Source of the DNA: Sulfuritalea sp.
GTDB lineage: Bacteria > Pseudomonadota > Gammaproteobacteria > Burkholderiales > Rhodocyclaceae
Direction: 5' to 3'
Length of the DNA stretch: 50,284 nucleotides
Assembly: GCA_030651305.1 (NCBI GenBank)
Contig: JAUSCI010000025.1
Coordinates: 1-50,284, forward strand
In this document: in pieces, positions 1 to 9,097 of the stretch
How the letters are laid out: each line of letters begins with the position of its first letter
How positions within the stretch are numbered: position 1 is the first letter of the stretch
Program-made: the position numbers and the translations under genes
The notes under the pieces: generated by a model
Told to the model about the DNA's origin: nothing
The model's input: the letters and a program-made list of their open reading frames with translations, nothing else
Databases searched by the model: none

Positions 1-75
1 CACGGACCACGCGGCCTGGCCTATTTCACTCCCGAGGGGAGGCCCATCACCGATGAATCGCAACAGGCCGCCTGA
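1..75 (+). CDS. 3' end of an unidentified gene
   Basis: An open frame runs from the left edge to a TGA at 73-75 and encodes 24 residues, ending DESQQAA. The fragment is too short to assign to a family. It is called a gene end because the frame is open to the edge with typical local codon use, and a strong hairpin follows at 95-149. It could be a chance open frame. Confidence 0.45.
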   Translation, partial: HGPRGLAYFTPEGRPITDESQQAA

Positions 76-94
76 ACCGTCCGCCAGGCGCGCC

Positions 95-149
95 GTTGGG
101 GGCGGAAACCGGCTTCGGGCTCCGCCCTCCGCCGCTTCCCGCCCCCAAC
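95..149. repeat. Inverted repeat downstream of the first gene end
   Basis: GTTGGGGGCGG (95-105) is perfectly complementary to CCGCCCCCAAC (139-149), and the pairing continues inward after one mismatch. It lies 20 bp after a stop codon, so it may act as a transcription barrier. No T-run follows, so it is not a classic intrinsic terminator. Confidence 0.6.
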
Positions 150-279
150 AGAAAAAGCGGACAATTCATGTGCTACAGAACCGGACAAGTCTAAAAACCC
201 GAGACACACCGCCACCCAGCCCTTGATCGTGTATCTCAATTGCGATACAATCGCTTCCTTGAAATCCCAGGAGAAAGCC

Positions 280-558
280 ATGGCGGCGACAACGATGGTT
301 CATGTCCGCGTGGACGATGAAACCAAGGTGCAGGCGACAGAGGCACTGGCGGCGATGGGTTTGTCGGTTTCGGATGCGGTAAGAATTTTCCTCAAGCGCG
401 TGGTGGCCGATCAGGCCATGCCGCTTGAACTCAAAGTTCCAAATGCCGAAACGCGGGCGGCGATGGAGGAATCCCGTGCCATCCTTCGTGCCCACCGTGC
501 GCGGTTCGCTTCCGCCAGAGAACTGTTCGATGACCTTAAAAAAGGCAGCAAGCAGTAA
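280..558 (+). CDS. RelB/DinJ-type antitoxin
   Basis: A 92-residue protein with an N-terminal ribbon-helix-helix (HVRVDDETKVQATEALAAMG, then LSVSDAVRIFLKRV), typical of RelB/DinJ antitoxins. The C-terminal half is charged and would wrap the toxin. The start at 280 follows a CAGGAGA site; the frame is open upstream to 223, but that extension lacks family similarity. The toxin frame overlaps its 3' end by 29 bp, an arrangement usual for translationally coupled toxin-antitoxin pairs. A TACAAT-like -10 about 30 bp upstream (near 244-249) may be the promoter, which antitoxins of this type normally autorepress. The family is clear; the exact subfamily is inferred. Confidence 0.85.
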   Translation: MAATTMVHVRVDDETKVQATEALAAMGLSVSDAVRIFLKRVVADQAMPLELKVPNAETRAAMEESRAILRAHRARFASARELFDDLKKGSKQ

Positions 559-862
559 GCGGGCGGCTTTGCCGCGAGCCTCCGATCATACGAAAAGGTT
601 TGCCAAGGACTGGGCGCGACTAAGCGAGTCCGGGCGCTACGACATGAAGCGCCTCAAGGAGGCGATGCTGCTGCTCATTGCCAACGATGAGCCCTTGGGG
701 CCGGTGTGGCTTGATCACGCACTGAAAGGTGACTGGGCCGACCATCGGGAGTGCCACAGCGGCGGCGATTTCTTGCTGATCTATCAGCTTCAGGACAGTG
801 GCAACAACGGGATGCTGATCTTTGTGCGTGCCGGTACCCACGCCGAGCTTTTCGAGTCATGA
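530..862 (+). CDS. YafQ/RelE-type mRNA interferase toxin
   Basis: A 110-residue protein. The core from about residue 20 matches the YafQ branch of the RelE superfamily: KRFAKDWARL near the N-terminus, DHALKGDWADHRECH in the middle, DFLLIYQL, and a C-terminal FVRAGTHAELF. The HREC and GTH histidines correspond to catalytic positions in YafQ, which cleaves mRNA on the ribosome. The ATG at 530 overlaps the antitoxin gene by 29 bp. The first ~18 residues are basic and less conserved, so a downstream start is possible. It forms a pair with the antitoxin at 280-558. Confidence 0.82.
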   Translation: MTLKKAASSKRAALPRASDHTKRFAKDWARLSESGRYDMKRLKEAMLLLIANDEPLGPVWLDHALKGDWADHRECHSGGDFLLIYQLQDSGNNGMLIFVRAGTHAELFES

Positions 863-943
863 AGATCGGCTCGATGACAAAGGGCTCCTGTCTCCTGTGG
901 CATTCTCGACCCTCGGCCGAAAAGATGAGCGGAGCGAATTGAA

Positions 944-2218
944 ATGATGGGAAAAGAGCTTGCCAGCCTCTGGCGGGAAGTCCTGGTCGATCTGCGCGAA
1001 CCGGATCTGGTCTGGCAACTCCTTGCACTCGCGGCCTGCCTGCTGCTGGCCAAGCTGGGCGAGCGTCTATTGCCCGGTCGCCAGGCAGGCGACGGGCGGG
1101 CCTGGGAGCTGGGTCGCGGCGGCCTGAAACGCATCGCCTTCCCGCTGCTGGCGCTGGTTCTCGTGCTGCTGGTGCGCCCCCTGGCGCAACAGTGGATTCA
1201 TGTGACATTGTTTTCGTTGGCTTTGCCGCTGCTGTCCTCGCTGGCGGTGATTCGCGTGGTGTTCTACGTGTTGCGACTGAGCTTCGTCGATTCCGCCTGG
1301 CTGGTCCAGTTCGAGCGCATCTTTGCCGGGCTGGTCTGGGCCATCGTCGCCTTGCATATCACCGGTCTGCTGCCGGAGGTGATCGACGTGCTGGAATCGG
1401 TCAGGTTCAGCGCCGGCAAGCAGAAACTGACGTTGTGGAATGTGCTGCAGGGCCTTGGCGCGGTCTTGACCACCGTTCTGCTCGCACTCTGGTTTTCCAG
1501 CGCGATCGAGGCGCGACTGCATGCGGCGGTCGGGCTCGACAACAACCTGCGGATGGTCCTGGCCCGGCTGTCCAAGGCGATGCTGCTGCTGCTGGCGGTG
1601 CTGATCGGCTTGCCCATGGTCGGCATCGATCTCACCACCTTGTCGGTGTTCGGCGGTGCGCTCGGCGTCGGCCTTGGTTTCGGCCTGCAGAAGATTGCCA
1701 GCAACTATGTCTCAGGCTTCATCATCCTGCTCGATGATTCGATCCGCATCGGCAACATCATCACCGTCGGCAATGATCGTGGCGAAGTGACGCGCATCAC
1801 CACGCGCTATACCGTGCTGAAAAACCTGAGCGGCGTCGAGGCACTGGTGCCCAACGAACTGCTGGTGGGCTCGGTGGTGCAGAACGAGTCCTACAGCGAT
1901 CCGCATGTGCGCCTTGCACTACCGGTACAGGTCAGCTATGACAGCGACCTGGAGCGGGCCATGAGCATCATGGTTGCGGCGGCCACGGCGCAGTCGCGTA
2001 TTCTGGCCGAGCCGGCGCCGGCGGTGTTTCTCGTCGGCTTTGCCGATTCCGGCATCAATCTTGAACTCGGCTGCTGGGTAGGCGATCCGCAGACGGGTGT
2101 CGGCAGCTTGCGCTCCGACATCAATCTCGCGATCTGGCGTGACTTCAAGCGGGCCGGCATCGCGATTCCCTTTCCGCAACGCGAAGTTCGAATTCTTGGT
2201 GGAGTAGAGCATGGCTGA
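944..2218 (+). CDS. MscS-family mechanosensitive ion channel
   Basis: A 424-residue inner-membrane protein. The first ~210 residues hold several hydrophobic segments ([26 protein letters not shown] and others). The MscS pore helix and beta domain follow: [18 protein letters not shown], then [13 protein letters not shown] and [14 protein letters not shown]. These glycine/alanine-rich pore residues and the beta-domain motif define the family, which releases solutes on hypo-osmotic shock. It is longer than E. coli MscS (286 residues) because of the extra N-terminal helices, as in YnaI/YbdG-like members. An ATG at 947 is an alternative start. Its 3' end overlaps rlmB by 8 bp, suggesting co-transcription. 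Confidence 0.9.
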   Translation: MMGKELASLWREVLVDLREPDLVWQLLALAACLLLAKLGERLLPGRQAGDGRAWELGRGGLKRIAFPLLALVLVLLVRPLAQQWIHVTLFSLALPLLSSLAVIRVVFYVLRLSFVDSAWLVQFERIFAGLVWAIVALHITGLLPEVIDVLESVRFSAGKQKLTLWNVLQGLGAVLTTVLLALWFSSAIEARLHAAVGLDNNLRMVLARLSKAMLLLLAVLIGLPMVGIDLTTLSVFGGALGVGLGFGLQKIASNYVSGFIILLDDSIRIGNIITVGNDRGEVTRITTRYTVLKNLSGVEALVPNELLVGSVVQNESYSDPHVRLALPVQVSYDSDLERAMSIMVAAATAQSRILAEPAPAVFLVGFADSGINLELGCWVGDPQTGVGSLRSDINLAIWRDFKRAGIAIPFPQREVRILGGVEHG

Positions 2219-2948
2219 CACCCGACTGATCCACGGTTTTCATGCCATTACCGCCAAGCTGCGCAATGCCGCCGATGACGTCAGGGAAATCAGCGTCGCC
2301 GAGGGACGTCAGGACGGCCGCATGCGCGAGCTGTTGCGCCTGGCCGAAGCCCATGGCGTGCGCGTGATCATGTCCGATGCCAAACGCCTGGACGGCATGA
2401 CTGGCGGCACGCAGCATCAGGGCGTGGTGGCGCGGGTTGCGGCGCAGGCAAAGCACGTGACGCTGGACGACGTACTCGACGGCCTGAGCGAGCCGGCCTT
2501 GCTGCTGGTGCTCGATGGCGTCACCGACCCGCACAATCTCGGCGCTTGTTTGCGTGTCGCCGATGCCGCCGGCGCGCATGCGGTGGTGGCGCCGAAGGAC
2601 AAGGCCTGCGGTCTCAATGCGACGGTGATCAAGGTCGCCAGCGGCGCTGCGGACACCGTGCCCTACATAGTGGTGACGAATCTGGCGCGGTCCCTGCGCG
2701 AGATGCAGGAACGCGGGATATGGGTCATCGGCGCCGCCGGTGAGGCCGAACGCGAACTCTATGCCATCGACCAGAAGGGTCCGTGCGCCTGGGTACTCGG
2801 TGCCGAGGGCGACGGCATGCGCCGCCTGACCCGCGAGACCTGCGACGAACTGGCACGGATTCCGATGCACGGCAGCGTGGAAAGCCTCAACGTCTCTGTC
2901 TCTGCCGGCATCTGCCTGTTCGAGGCGCGGCGGCAACGCGGCGTTTGA
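2211..2948 (+). CDS. rlmB: 23S rRNA (guanosine-2251-2'-O)-methyltransferase RlmB
   Basis: A 245-residue SpoU/TrmH-class methyltransferase, close to the 243 residues of E. coli RlmB. It has the N-terminal substrate-binding domain ([14 protein letters not shown]) and the knotted catalytic domain with [39 protein letters not shown] and [20 protein letters not shown], the three SpoU motifs that bind S-adenosylmethionine and RNA. It methylates the ribose of G2251 in the peptidyl-transferase loop. The ATG sits inside the 3' end of the channel gene with a GGAG site just upstream. Confidence 0.95.
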   Translation: MADTRLIHGFHAITAKLRNAADDVREISVAEGRQDGRMRELLRLAEAHGVRVIMSDAKRLDGMTGGTQHQGVVARVAAQAKHVTLDDVLDGLSEPALLLVLDGVTDPHNLGACLRVADAAGAHAVVAPKDKACGLNATVIKVASGAADTVPYIVVTNLARSLREMQERGIWVIGAAGEAERELYAIDQKGPCAWVLGAEGDGMRRLTRETCDELARIPMHGSVESLNVSVSAGICLFEARRQRGV

Positions 2949-2975
2949 GACGGGCCAGCAGCCGGAGGCTTCGGC

Positions 2976-3632
2976 CTACTTCTTCTGGTAGGTATCCAGT
3001 TTGATCCCTTCGCGGGCAATGGCGGCTGCTACCGCAGGCACCGCTGCGAGACGATCGACGTAAGCCTTGTAAGTCGGCAAGGATGCCGGATCGATACCGG
3101 CGAGACCTCCCCAGCGCAGAAAGACCAGCGCATAGGCATCGATGAAGGAAAGTTTTTCGCCGAGCAGGAACGGGGCGGCCTTTTCCGTCATTCCCTGGAT
3201 GCGTTCCAGGTGTCCGCGGAACATGCCCTGGGCGATTTGCCTGACTTCCGCCTGCGCGGCTTCGCCGGCGGCGAAATTCTGCGAACGGAAGATGTGGGTG
3301 AAGGTCGGATGGACGGTGTTGTTCATCCAGGCGAAGGTAGACATCGCTTGCGCACGCTGCCAGGGATCGGCCGGCAAGAGTCCGGCCTGGGGATAACGCC
3401 GGTCGAGATAGTCGCAGATTGCCAAGATCTGGCTCAAGGGTTTGCCATCAACCACCAGCAGCGGGACCAGACCCAGGGGATTTAGTTCCAGATACTCGGG
3501 CGACCGCTGTTCTCCCTTGTGCAGCTTCAGCGGCCGGGGCTCGAAGGCCTCTCCGGTGGCGGCCCTGATCGCCTCCAGGCCGACATGGGGGACAAGCGAA
3601 CAGGCACCGGAACCGTAGTAAAGCTCAATCAT
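2976..3632 (-). CDS. Glutathione S-transferase family protein, beta-like
   Basis: A 218-residue two-domain protein. The N-terminal thioredoxin-like domain begins MIELYYGSGACSLVPH; the Cys at residue 11 matches the glutathione-reactive cysteine of bacterial beta-class enzymes. The cis-proline region (LGLVPLLVVDG) and SQILAICDYLDRRYP follow, then an all-helical C-terminal domain. The start at 3632 has a GGAGAC site upstream on the minus strand. It probably conjugates or reduces electrophiles with glutathione in the cytoplasm; the substrate cannot be told. It is convergent with rlmB and lies 36 bp downstream of the AIM24-like gene on the same strand. Confidence 0.88.
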   Translation of the reverse strand: MIELYYGSGACSLVPHVGLEAIRAATGEAFEPRPLKLHKGEQRSPEYLELNPLGLVPLLVVDGKPLSQILAICDYLDRRYPQAGLLPADPWQRAQAMSTFAWMNNTVHPTFTHIFRSQNFAAGEAAQAEVRQIAQGMFRGHLERIQGMTEKAAPFLLGEKLSFIDAYALVFLRWGGLAGIDPASLPTYKAYVDRLAAVPAVAAAIAREGIKLDTYQKK

Positions 3633-3668
3633 GAAATGTCTCCTTTGTCAGTGCGGAAAGAACGGGTT

Positions 3669-4463
3669 TCACTCGTCGCCGATGAAAACATTGCCGAGCA
3701 CGCTGCCCTGCTCGCCACCCTTGCCGCCGCCGCCCTTGCTTACCGGCGCCGCGGCGAAAATGCGGGATGCCAGACGGGCGAAGGGCAGGGACTGCATCCA
3801 TACCGTACCCGGACCGCGCAGCACGGCGAAGAAGAGTCCCTCGCCGCCGAACAGGGCGGTCTTGATGCCGCCGACGAACTGAATGTCGAAGGCCACGCCC
3901 GGTGTGTGGGCCACTATGCAACCGGTATCGACGCGCAGCACTTCGCCTGGCGCCAGATTGCGTTCGATCACCGTGCCGCCGGCGTGCGCAAAGGCCATGC
4001 CGTCGCCTTCGAGCTTTTCCATGATGAAGCCCTCGCCACCGAAGAAACCGGCGCGCAACTTCTTCTGAAAGGCGATCCCGAGTGAAACGCCCTTTGCCGC
4101 ACAGAGGAACGCGTCCTTCTGGCAGATCATGGTGCCGCCATGTTTTCTCAGGTCGAAGGCAATGATCTTGCCGCTGTAGGGTGCGGCGAAGGCGACGCGC
4201 TTCTTGCCCTGGCCCCTGTGCGTATAGACCGTGATGAACAGCGACTCGCCGGTAAGCAGGCGCTTGCCGGCCCCGACCAGCTTGCCGAACAGGCCGGATT
4301 GCGGCGCGGAAGCATCACCGAACACGGTATCCATTTCGATGCCGTCTTCCATGTACAGCATGCTGCCGGCCTCGCCGATGGCTGCTTCGCCCGGATCGAG
4401 TTCGATTTCGACGAACTGCATGTCGTCGCCGTGAATAAAATAGTCAATCACATCCATGCCCAT
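3669..4463 (-). CDS. AIM24/TIGR00266-family protein
   Basis: A 264-residue protein of the AIM24 family, a beta-barrel fold of unknown biochemical role. Visible family traits are the opening [34 protein letters not shown], a glycine-rich [20 protein letters not shown], and a C-terminal [17 protein letters not shown] tail. The start at 4463 (MGMDVIDYF) is chosen because upstream residues lack family similarity; the Met at 4457 is an alternative. It begins 7 bp after the thioesterase stop codon, so it is likely the last gene of the hydroxyacyl-CoA dehydrogenase-thioesterase operon. Confidence 0.85.
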   Translation of the reverse strand: MGMDVIDYFIHGDDMQFVEIELDPGEAAIGEAGSMLYMEDGIEMDTVFGDASAPQSGLFGKLVGAGKRLLTGESLFITVYTHRGQGKKRVAFAAPYSGKIIAFDLRKHGGTMICQKDAFLCAAKGVSLGIAFQKKLRAGFFGGEGFIMEKLEGDGMAFAHAGGTVIERNLAPGEVLRVDTGCIVAHTPGVAFDIQFVGGIKTALFGGEGLFFAVLRGPGTVWMQSLPFARLASRIFAAAPVSKGGGGKGGEQGSVLGNVFIGDE

Positions 4464-4470
4464 GGCGCGC

Positions 4471-4908
4471 TCAGCCTCCTGCCTCGTAGTTTTCGATGGC
4501 CTGACGGAGTTTGTCCGGGAGGCGCCGTGATGTCCTGCTTTCCGGGTCGGCATTGACATAGACCACCTCGCCGCTGACGAGGCGCTCACCGTCGCGGAAG
4601 ATGCCCATTTCAAACGTCATGCTCGAATTGCCGAGCTTTTCGGCGCGCACGCAAACGTCGAGAAACTCGTCGTAGTGGGCCGAGGCGTGATAGTTGATCA
4701 CGCTCCTCACCGCGAACAGGTCGCCGCCGGTGCCGGCGATGCCCTCCGGGTAGGGCAGGCCGATGGTGCGCCAGTACTCGGTGATGCCGATGTCGAAGTA
4801 GGTCAGGTAGTGGCCGTTGAAGACGATCTGCTGGGCATCGATTTCTGCCCAGCGCACGCGCAGCCGATGGCGCATGCGGAAAGCGGCAAGCTCCGACGGA
4901 TTCTTCAT
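4471..4908 (-). CDS. Hotdog-fold acyl-CoA thioesterase
   Basis: A 145-residue single-domain protein of the 4-hydroxybenzoyl-CoA thioesterase/YbgC type. The catalytic segment reads [20 protein letters not shown], where the Asp and the aromatic-rich helix match the family active site. It continues with [20 protein letters not shown] and [10 protein letters not shown]. Such enzymes hydrolyse acyl-CoA to free acid and CoA. It starts one base after the stop codon of the upstream dehydrogenase, implying translational coupling and a role in acyl-CoA turnover. The substrate chain length is unknown. Confidence 0.87.
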   Translation of the reverse strand: MKNPSELAAFRMRHRLRVRWAEIDAQQIVFNGHYLTYFDIGITEYWRTIGLPYPEGIAGTGGDLFAVRSVINYHASAHYDEFLDVCVRAEKLGNSSMTFEMGIFRDGERLVSGEVVYVNADPESRTSRRLPDKLRQAIENYEAGG

Positions 4909-4909
4909 C

Positions 4910-6448
4910 TCAGGTTTCCTCGGTGAGCAGCGAAACGCCGAGCAAAGCGCGGCGTTTCAGCCACGGGCTGGGGCGATAGCGCGGGTCGCCGTAGAAACTC
5001 TGCATGGCTTCGAGGATCGCCAGCACGTTTTTCGCGCCCAGCGCATCGCCGAAGGCCAGCGGTCCTCTGGGGTAGCCGAGGCCGAGGGTGACCGCGCGGT
5101 CGATGTCGGCCGGGCTGGCGACGCGTTGCTGGGCGATGTCGCAGCCGATGTTGACGATGCAGGCGATGATGCGCTGGGCGACAAATCCGGCGCTGTCGCG
5201 GATCACGCTGACCGGGGTGCCGTCGGCGGCAAACAGGGCATGCGCTGCATCGCGCATCGCGGCGGTGGTCAGCGGCGTGGTCATCAGGGTGCGGCGCGCC
5301 GTCCCGCCGGCGCCGACTTTCAAAAAGCAGTCGATGGCGACGGTGCGTGCGGGGTCGAGGCCTTGCAAGACACAGGACGTGGTGGTATCGACGCCCAGCG
5401 GGGTGACGATGCACAAGGCCGCATCACCGGGCATGTAGTCGGTTTCGACCGCGATGCCCGCTGCGGCGGCGACCTCGCGCACGGCTGCGGCCCATTCCGG
5501 ATGGGTCTGGCTGACCCAGACGCTGTCCGGTTTCGCAGTCGGCACGTCGGCCACGGGGATCGCTTCGATGGTAGCGTTGGCGTAGTTGTAGAAGCCGCGG
5601 CCGGTCTTGCGCCCCAGCAATCCGCCGGCCAGTCGCTGCGCCGCCAACGCCGAGGGCCTGTAACGCGGCTCCTGATAGTACTGGTGGTAGATCGATTCCA
5701 TCACCGGCTGGGAAACATCGAGGCCGGTGAGATCCATCAGCTCGAAGGGCCCCATGCGAAAGCCCGCAGCTTCACGCATGATGCGGTCGATATCCCAGAA
5801 TTCGCAGATGTTTTCACCGAGTACGCGCAAGGCTTCGGTAACGAAACCGCGGCCGGCATGATTGACGATGAAGCCCGGCGTATCCCTGGCTCGCACCGCC
5901 GCGTGACCCATGCGCTGGCCCAGTGCCAGCAGTGCCGCGGATACCCACGGCGCGGTGACCAGGCCGTCGACGACCTCGACAATTTTCATCAGCGGTACGG
6001 GATTGAAGAAGTGAAAGCCGACGACGCGTTCCGGCTGCTTGCAGGCGGCGGCGATCGAGGTCACCGACAGCGATGAGGTATTGGTGGCAAGGATGCAGTC
6101 GGCGGCAATGATGTCTTCCAGTTGCTGGAACAAAGTCTTCTTGACATCGAGATTCTCGACGATGGCCTCGACGATGATTTGTGCCGAAGCCAGTTCTTCG
6201 AGTCTGGGTACGACCTCCAGTTTGGCCGACGCCGCGGCGAGCGCGGCGGCGGAGATCTTGCCTTTATCCGCCAGCTTGCCCAGCGTGCCGACCACGGTGT
6301 CGCGCGCGCTGATCGCCGCGCCATGCAGGGCGTCGTAGAGCAGTACGCGGATGCCGGCCTGCGCGGCGATCTGGGCAATGCCGCGACCCATGGCGCCGGT
6401 GCCGACGATGCCGATGCAAAGGGAGGACGACTGGATGTCGACGGACAT
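4910..6448 (-). CDS. 3-hydroxyacyl-CoA dehydrogenase, PaaH-like
   Basis: A 512-residue NAD-dependent dehydrogenase. The N-terminal Rossmann fold carries GIVGTGAMGRGIAQIAAQAG and the conserved NTSSLSVTSIA and GFHFFNPVPLMKIVEVV. A C-terminal helical domain is present twice, the layout of PaaH/PaaC-type enzymes acting in phenylacetate or fatty-acid beta-oxidation. It oxidises 3-hydroxyacyl-CoA to 3-oxoacyl-CoA. One stretch near residues 377-385 reads KVGAGGTA and is encoded by a copy of a 25-bp element repeated elsewhere in the window (5297-5321). It heads an operon with the thioesterase and AIM24 genes. Confidence 0.92.
   Translation of the reverse strand: MSVDIQSSSLCIGIVGTGAMGRGIAQIAAQAGIRVLLYDALHGAAISARDTVVGTLGKLADKGKISAAALAAASAKLEVVPRLEELASAQIIVEAIVENLDVKKTLFQQLEDIIAADCILATNTSSLSVTSIAAACKQPERVVGFHFFNPVPLMKIVEVVDGLVTAPWVSAALLALGQRMGHAAVRARDTPGFIVNHAGRGFVTEALRVLGENICEFWDIDRIMREAAGFRMGPFELMDLTGLDVSQPVMESIYHQYYQEPRYRPSALAAQRLAGGLLGRKTGRGFYNYANATIEAIPVADVPTAKPDSVWVSQTHPEWAAAVREVAAAAGIAVETDYMPGDAALCIVTPLGVDTTTSCVLQGLDPARTVAIDCFLKVGAGGTARRTLMTTPLTTAAMRDAAHALFAADGTPVSVIRDSAGFVAQRIIACIVNIGCDIAQQRVASPADIDRAVTLGLGYPRGPLAFGDALGAKNVLAILEAMQSFYGDPRYRPSPWLKRRALLGVSLLTEET
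5297..5321. repeat. 25-bp dispersed element copy inside the hydroxyacyl-CoA dehydrogenase gene
   Basis: It matches the element at 10120-10144 at 21 of 25 positions, including the core GGCGCCGACT (AGCGCCGACT in the reference). Read in the gene's direction it encodes KVGAGGTA. The same peptide, with D for the second G, is encoded by the copy at 43479. Confidence 0.55.
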
Positions 6449-6523
6449 GGGGGAGTTCTCCTGAAGTGTTACGCGTCCGGTCGGCCTGGAATGCAGACCG
6501 GGTCAAGAGCGTCTTTCAGCGAG

Positions 6524-7348
6524 CTACCAGAGCCGCCACCAGGGCAGCGTCTTGTCGAGGCCACGCGTGTAGTACTCGCTCTTGGGGAAGTTCTTGCGCA
6601 TGACGCGTTCGGCGTCGTCGCGCAGGTCATTCATGCCGAGCAGATCGTAGGCCTTGACCATGATGAACAGCGCCTCCTCGTTGGCGGGAGCCCCCGGATA
6701 GGTCTTGACCGCGGTCTGCGCGCGGTTGACTGCGGCGACGTAGGCCTCCCGCTTCATGTAGTAGCGCGCAACATGCACCTCATGCGAGGCCAGGGCGTTG
6801 ACCAGATACTTCATGCGCGCCGTGGCGTCCGGCGTATAGCGGCTTTCGGGATACTTGTTCACCAACACCTTGAAGGCATCGAAAGATTCGCGCGCCGCCT
6901 TGGGGTCGCGTTCGGTGAGATCCTGCAGGCTGACATAGCCCAGCAGTCCGAGATCCTCGTTGAAGTTGGTCAGCCCCTTCAGGTAATAGGCGTAGTCGAC
7001 GTTGGGATGATTCGGATGCAGGCGGATGAAGCGATCGCAGGCGGCAATGGCGGATGCGGCTTCGGTCTGACGGTAATAGGCGTAGGCGACTTCGAGTTGC
7101 GCCTGTTGCGCGAAACGGCCATAGGGAAAGCGCGCTTCGAGCTTTTCGAAATACTTGATGGCCTTGTCGTAGGCGCCTTCGTTCATGGCGTCCTTGGCTT
7201 CAGTGTAGAGCTTGTTGGGCGTCCAGCCGGCAGTTTCATCGATCTCGCCGGGCAGAAGGCTGCAACCGCCGAGCAGGGTCGTGCCGAGACTGGCGCCAAT
7301 GACTACTATCGGGGCGATTGCCCTGAGGAATGCCGCTACACTACGCAT
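6524..7348 (-). CDS. bamD: Outer-membrane protein assembly factor BamD
   Basis: A 274-residue lipoprotein of the BAM complex, which folds beta-barrel proteins into the outer membrane. A signal peptide ends in the lipobox LLGGC (about residues 25-29). TPR repeats follow, with family landmarks LYTEAKDAMNEGAYDKAIKY, FEKLEARFPYGRFAQQAQLE, VAYAYYRQTEAASAI, IRLHPNHPNVDYAYYLKGL and YPESRYTPDATARM. It is slightly longer than E. coli BamD (245). Its ATG shares the tetranucleotide CATG at 7346-7349 with the divergent rluD start, so the two genes have overlapping start codons. Confidence 0.95.
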   Translation of the reverse strand: MRSVAAFLRAIAPIVVIGASLGTTLLGGCSLLPGEIDETAGWTPNKLYTEAKDAMNEGAYDKAIKYFEKLEARFPYGRFAQQAQLEVAYAYYRQTEAASAIAACDRFIRLHPNHPNVDYAYYLKGLTNFNEDLGLLGYVSLQDLTERDPKAARESFDAFKVLVNKYPESRYTPDATARMKYLVNALASHEVHVARYYMKREAYVAAVNRAQTAVKTYPGAPANEEALFIMVKAYDLLGMNDLRDDAERVMRKNFPKSEYYTRGLDKTLPWWRLW

Positions 7349-8360
7349 GGTGAAAACCTCGCATGAACACTCGGCGGATTATAGCCGAAGCTCCAGCCAG
7401 CCTCCGGGCACCGAAATCCCCGCGGAATGCGCCGGCTGGCGGCTTGACGCGGCGCTGGCGAAGCTCTTTCCGGAGCACTCGCGCAGTCGCTTGCAGGGCT
7501 GGCTCAAGCAGGGTCTGATTCGCCTCGACGGCAGCGCGGCGGAGTCCAAACGCAAGGTCTATGGCGGCGAACGCATCGAGTTCGACGCGAGTGCCGCCGT
7601 ACCGCCAGCGCCGTCCGCAGGGGATACCGTGTCCGGCTTCGCCGGACACATAACTCTTGCCAATGCCGCCGAGGATATTGCGCTGAACGTCGTGTTCGAG
7701 GACGAGCACCTGATCGTGATCGACAAACCGGCCGGACTGGTGGTGCATCCGGGCAACGGCAATGCGTCGGGTACGCTGATGAATGCGTTGTTGCACCATG
7801 AGCCGCAACTTGCTGCAATACCGCGTGCCGGGATAGTGCATCGACTCGACAAGGACACCAGCGGCCTGCTGGTGGTGGCGAGGACGCTGACAGCGCAAAC
7901 CGATCTGGTGCGTCAGATGCAGGCGCGGTCGGTGCAGCGGCACTACCTCGCGCTGGCGCTGGGTACGGTCGAGCGCGACGGCACGGTCGACGCGCCGCTC
8001 GGGCGCCATGCCGTGCAGCGCACGAAAATGGCCATCGTGCGCGCCGGCGGCAAGGAGGCGCGCACGCATTACGCGGTGCGCGAGCGCTTCGCCAAAGCCA
8101 CGCTGCTTGAATGCCGGCTGGAGACCGGGCGCACCCATCAGATTCGTGTCCACCTCGCATCGATCAAGCATCCCCTGGCCGGTGATTCCGTCTACGGCAA
8201 GACCAGGAGTGGCGATGCCCGGCTCGATGCATTTCCGCGGCAGGCGCTGCATGCGTGGCGGCTGGCTTTGCGGCATCCGGCAACAGGCGCCGAAATGGCC
8301 TGGGAATCGGCGCTGCCCACCGATTTCGCGCAACTGCTGGAAGATCTGCGGCATGAGTAG
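7347..8360 (+). CDS. rluD: 23S rRNA pseudouridine synthase RluD
   Basis: A 337-residue RluA-family synthase with an N-terminal S4 RNA-binding domain (LDAALAKLFPEHSRSRLQGW, then LKQGLIRLDG) and a catalytic domain. The catalytic Asp is in IVHRLDKDTSGLLVVA; FEDEHLIVIDKPAGLVVHPG and LETGRTHQIRVHLASIKHPL are also present. RluD makes the pseudouridines of helix 69 in 23S rRNA. The start is ATG 7347 or the adjacent GTG 7350. No later start is in frame before the S4 domain, so the coding region must begin almost exactly where bamD begins on the other strand. It overlaps pgeF by 8 bp; bamD/rluD/pgeF is a common proteobacterial order. Confidence 0.94.
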   Translation: MVKTSHEHSADYSRSSSQPPGTEIPAECAGWRLDAALAKLFPEHSRSRLQGWLKQGLIRLDGSAAESKRKVYGGERIEFDASAAVPPAPSAGDTVSGFAGHITLANAAEDIALNVVFEDEHLIVIDKPAGLVVHPGNGNASGTLMNALLHHEPQLAAIPRAGIVHRLDKDTSGLLVVARTLTAQTDLVRQMQARSVQRHYLALALGTVERDGTVDAPLGRHAVQRTKMAIVRAGGKEARTHYAVRERFAKATLLECRLETGRTHQIRVHLASIKHPLAGDSVYGKTRSGDARLDAFPRQALHAWRLALRHPATGAEMAWESALPTDFAQLLEDLRHE

Positions 8361-9078
8361 CTTGATCGTGCCGGGATGGCCGGCGCCGCCTGGCGTGCGC
8401 GCGCTGGCGACGACACGGCGGGGCGGCGTCAGCCGCACGCCGTGGCACAGTTTCAATCTCGGCGCTCACGTCGGTGACGATCCGCAGGCCGTGGCAGCGA
8501 ACCGGGCGCTGCTGCGCCGCGAGTTGCCCGCCGAGCCGGTGTGGCTGGCCCAGGTGCATGGCGCAAGCTGCGTCGATGCGGCCCTGGCGGCGCCCGGCGT
8601 GGAAGCCGATGCAAGTTTCACGCGGCAGCGCGGCGTGGTCTGCGCCGTACTCACCGCCGACTGCCTGCCGGTGCTGCTCTGCGATGATCAGGCCAGCGTG
8701 GTGGCGATTGCCCATGCGGGCTGGCGCGGGTTGGCAGCGGGGGTGATCGAGGCTACGGTGGCCGCGCTGGGCGAGCCCGGGATGCGTCTCATGGCGTGGC
8801 TCGGGCCGGCCATCGGGCCGCAAGCCTTCGAAGTCGGCGGCGAAGTGCGCGAAATATTTGTCGCCCACGATCCGCAGGCGGCGAGCGCGTTTGCAGCTTC
8901 CGCCCACGGCAAATGGCTGTGCGATATTTATCAATTGGCGCGCCAGCGGCTCGATGCCCTGGGCATTCACCGTACCACCGGCGCCGACTTTTGTAATGCC
9001 AAGGACGAGCAGCAATTCTTTTCCTATCGCCGCGACGGAGTTACCGGTCGCATGGCCAGCCTTATCTGGCTGGAATAG
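8353..9078 (+). CDS. pgeF: PgeF/YfiH (LACC1-like) purine nucleoside phosphorylase family protein
   Basis: A 241-residue protein of the YfiH family, described as polyphenol oxidase, purine nucleoside phosphorylase/adenosine deaminase, or peptidoglycan editing factor. Metal-site landmarks are visible: QVHGASC, CAVLTADCLPVLLCD, AIAHAGWRGLAAGV and WLGPAIGPQAFEVG, with a C-terminal FFSYRRDGVTGRMASLIWL. The conserved His and Cys residues of the zinc site are present. The ATG overlaps the end of rluD by 8 bp, so the two are translationally coupled. Confidence 0.9.
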   Translation: MSSLIVPGWPAPPGVRALATTRRGGVSRTPWHSFNLGAHVGDDPQAVAANRALLRRELPAEPVWLAQVHGASCVDAALAAPGVEADASFTRQRGVVCAVLTADCLPVLLCDDQASVVAIAHAGWRGLAAGVIEATVAALGEPGMRLMAWLGPAIGPQAFEVGGEVREIFVAHDPQAASAFAASAHGKWLCDIYQLARQRLDALGIHRTTGADFCNAKDEQQFFSYRRDGVTGRMASLIWLE

Positions 9079-9082
9079 CGCC

Positions 9083-9088
9083 TATAAT
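9083..9088 (+). promoter_or_regulatory. Candidate -10 box for the ZIP transporter
   Basis: A perfect TATAAT lies just after the pgeF stop codon. A start site 6-7 bp downstream would be within about 3 bp of the ZIP ATG at 9098, implying a nearly leaderless message or use of the next in-frame ATG at 9125. No good -35 is visible. Confidence 0.35.
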
Positions 9089-9097
9089 TTCACGTCC

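Noticed and set aside
4817-7366. Two long plus-strand open frames
   Set aside because: They are antisense to the hydroxyacyl-CoA dehydrogenase and bamD and have no recognisable domains.
8968-8992. A possible copy of the 25-bp element inside pgeF
   Set aside because: Only 19 of 25 positions match, and the encoded segment (TTGADFCNA) lies where the YfiH family itself has a conserved Cys-containing motif, so convergence is as likely.
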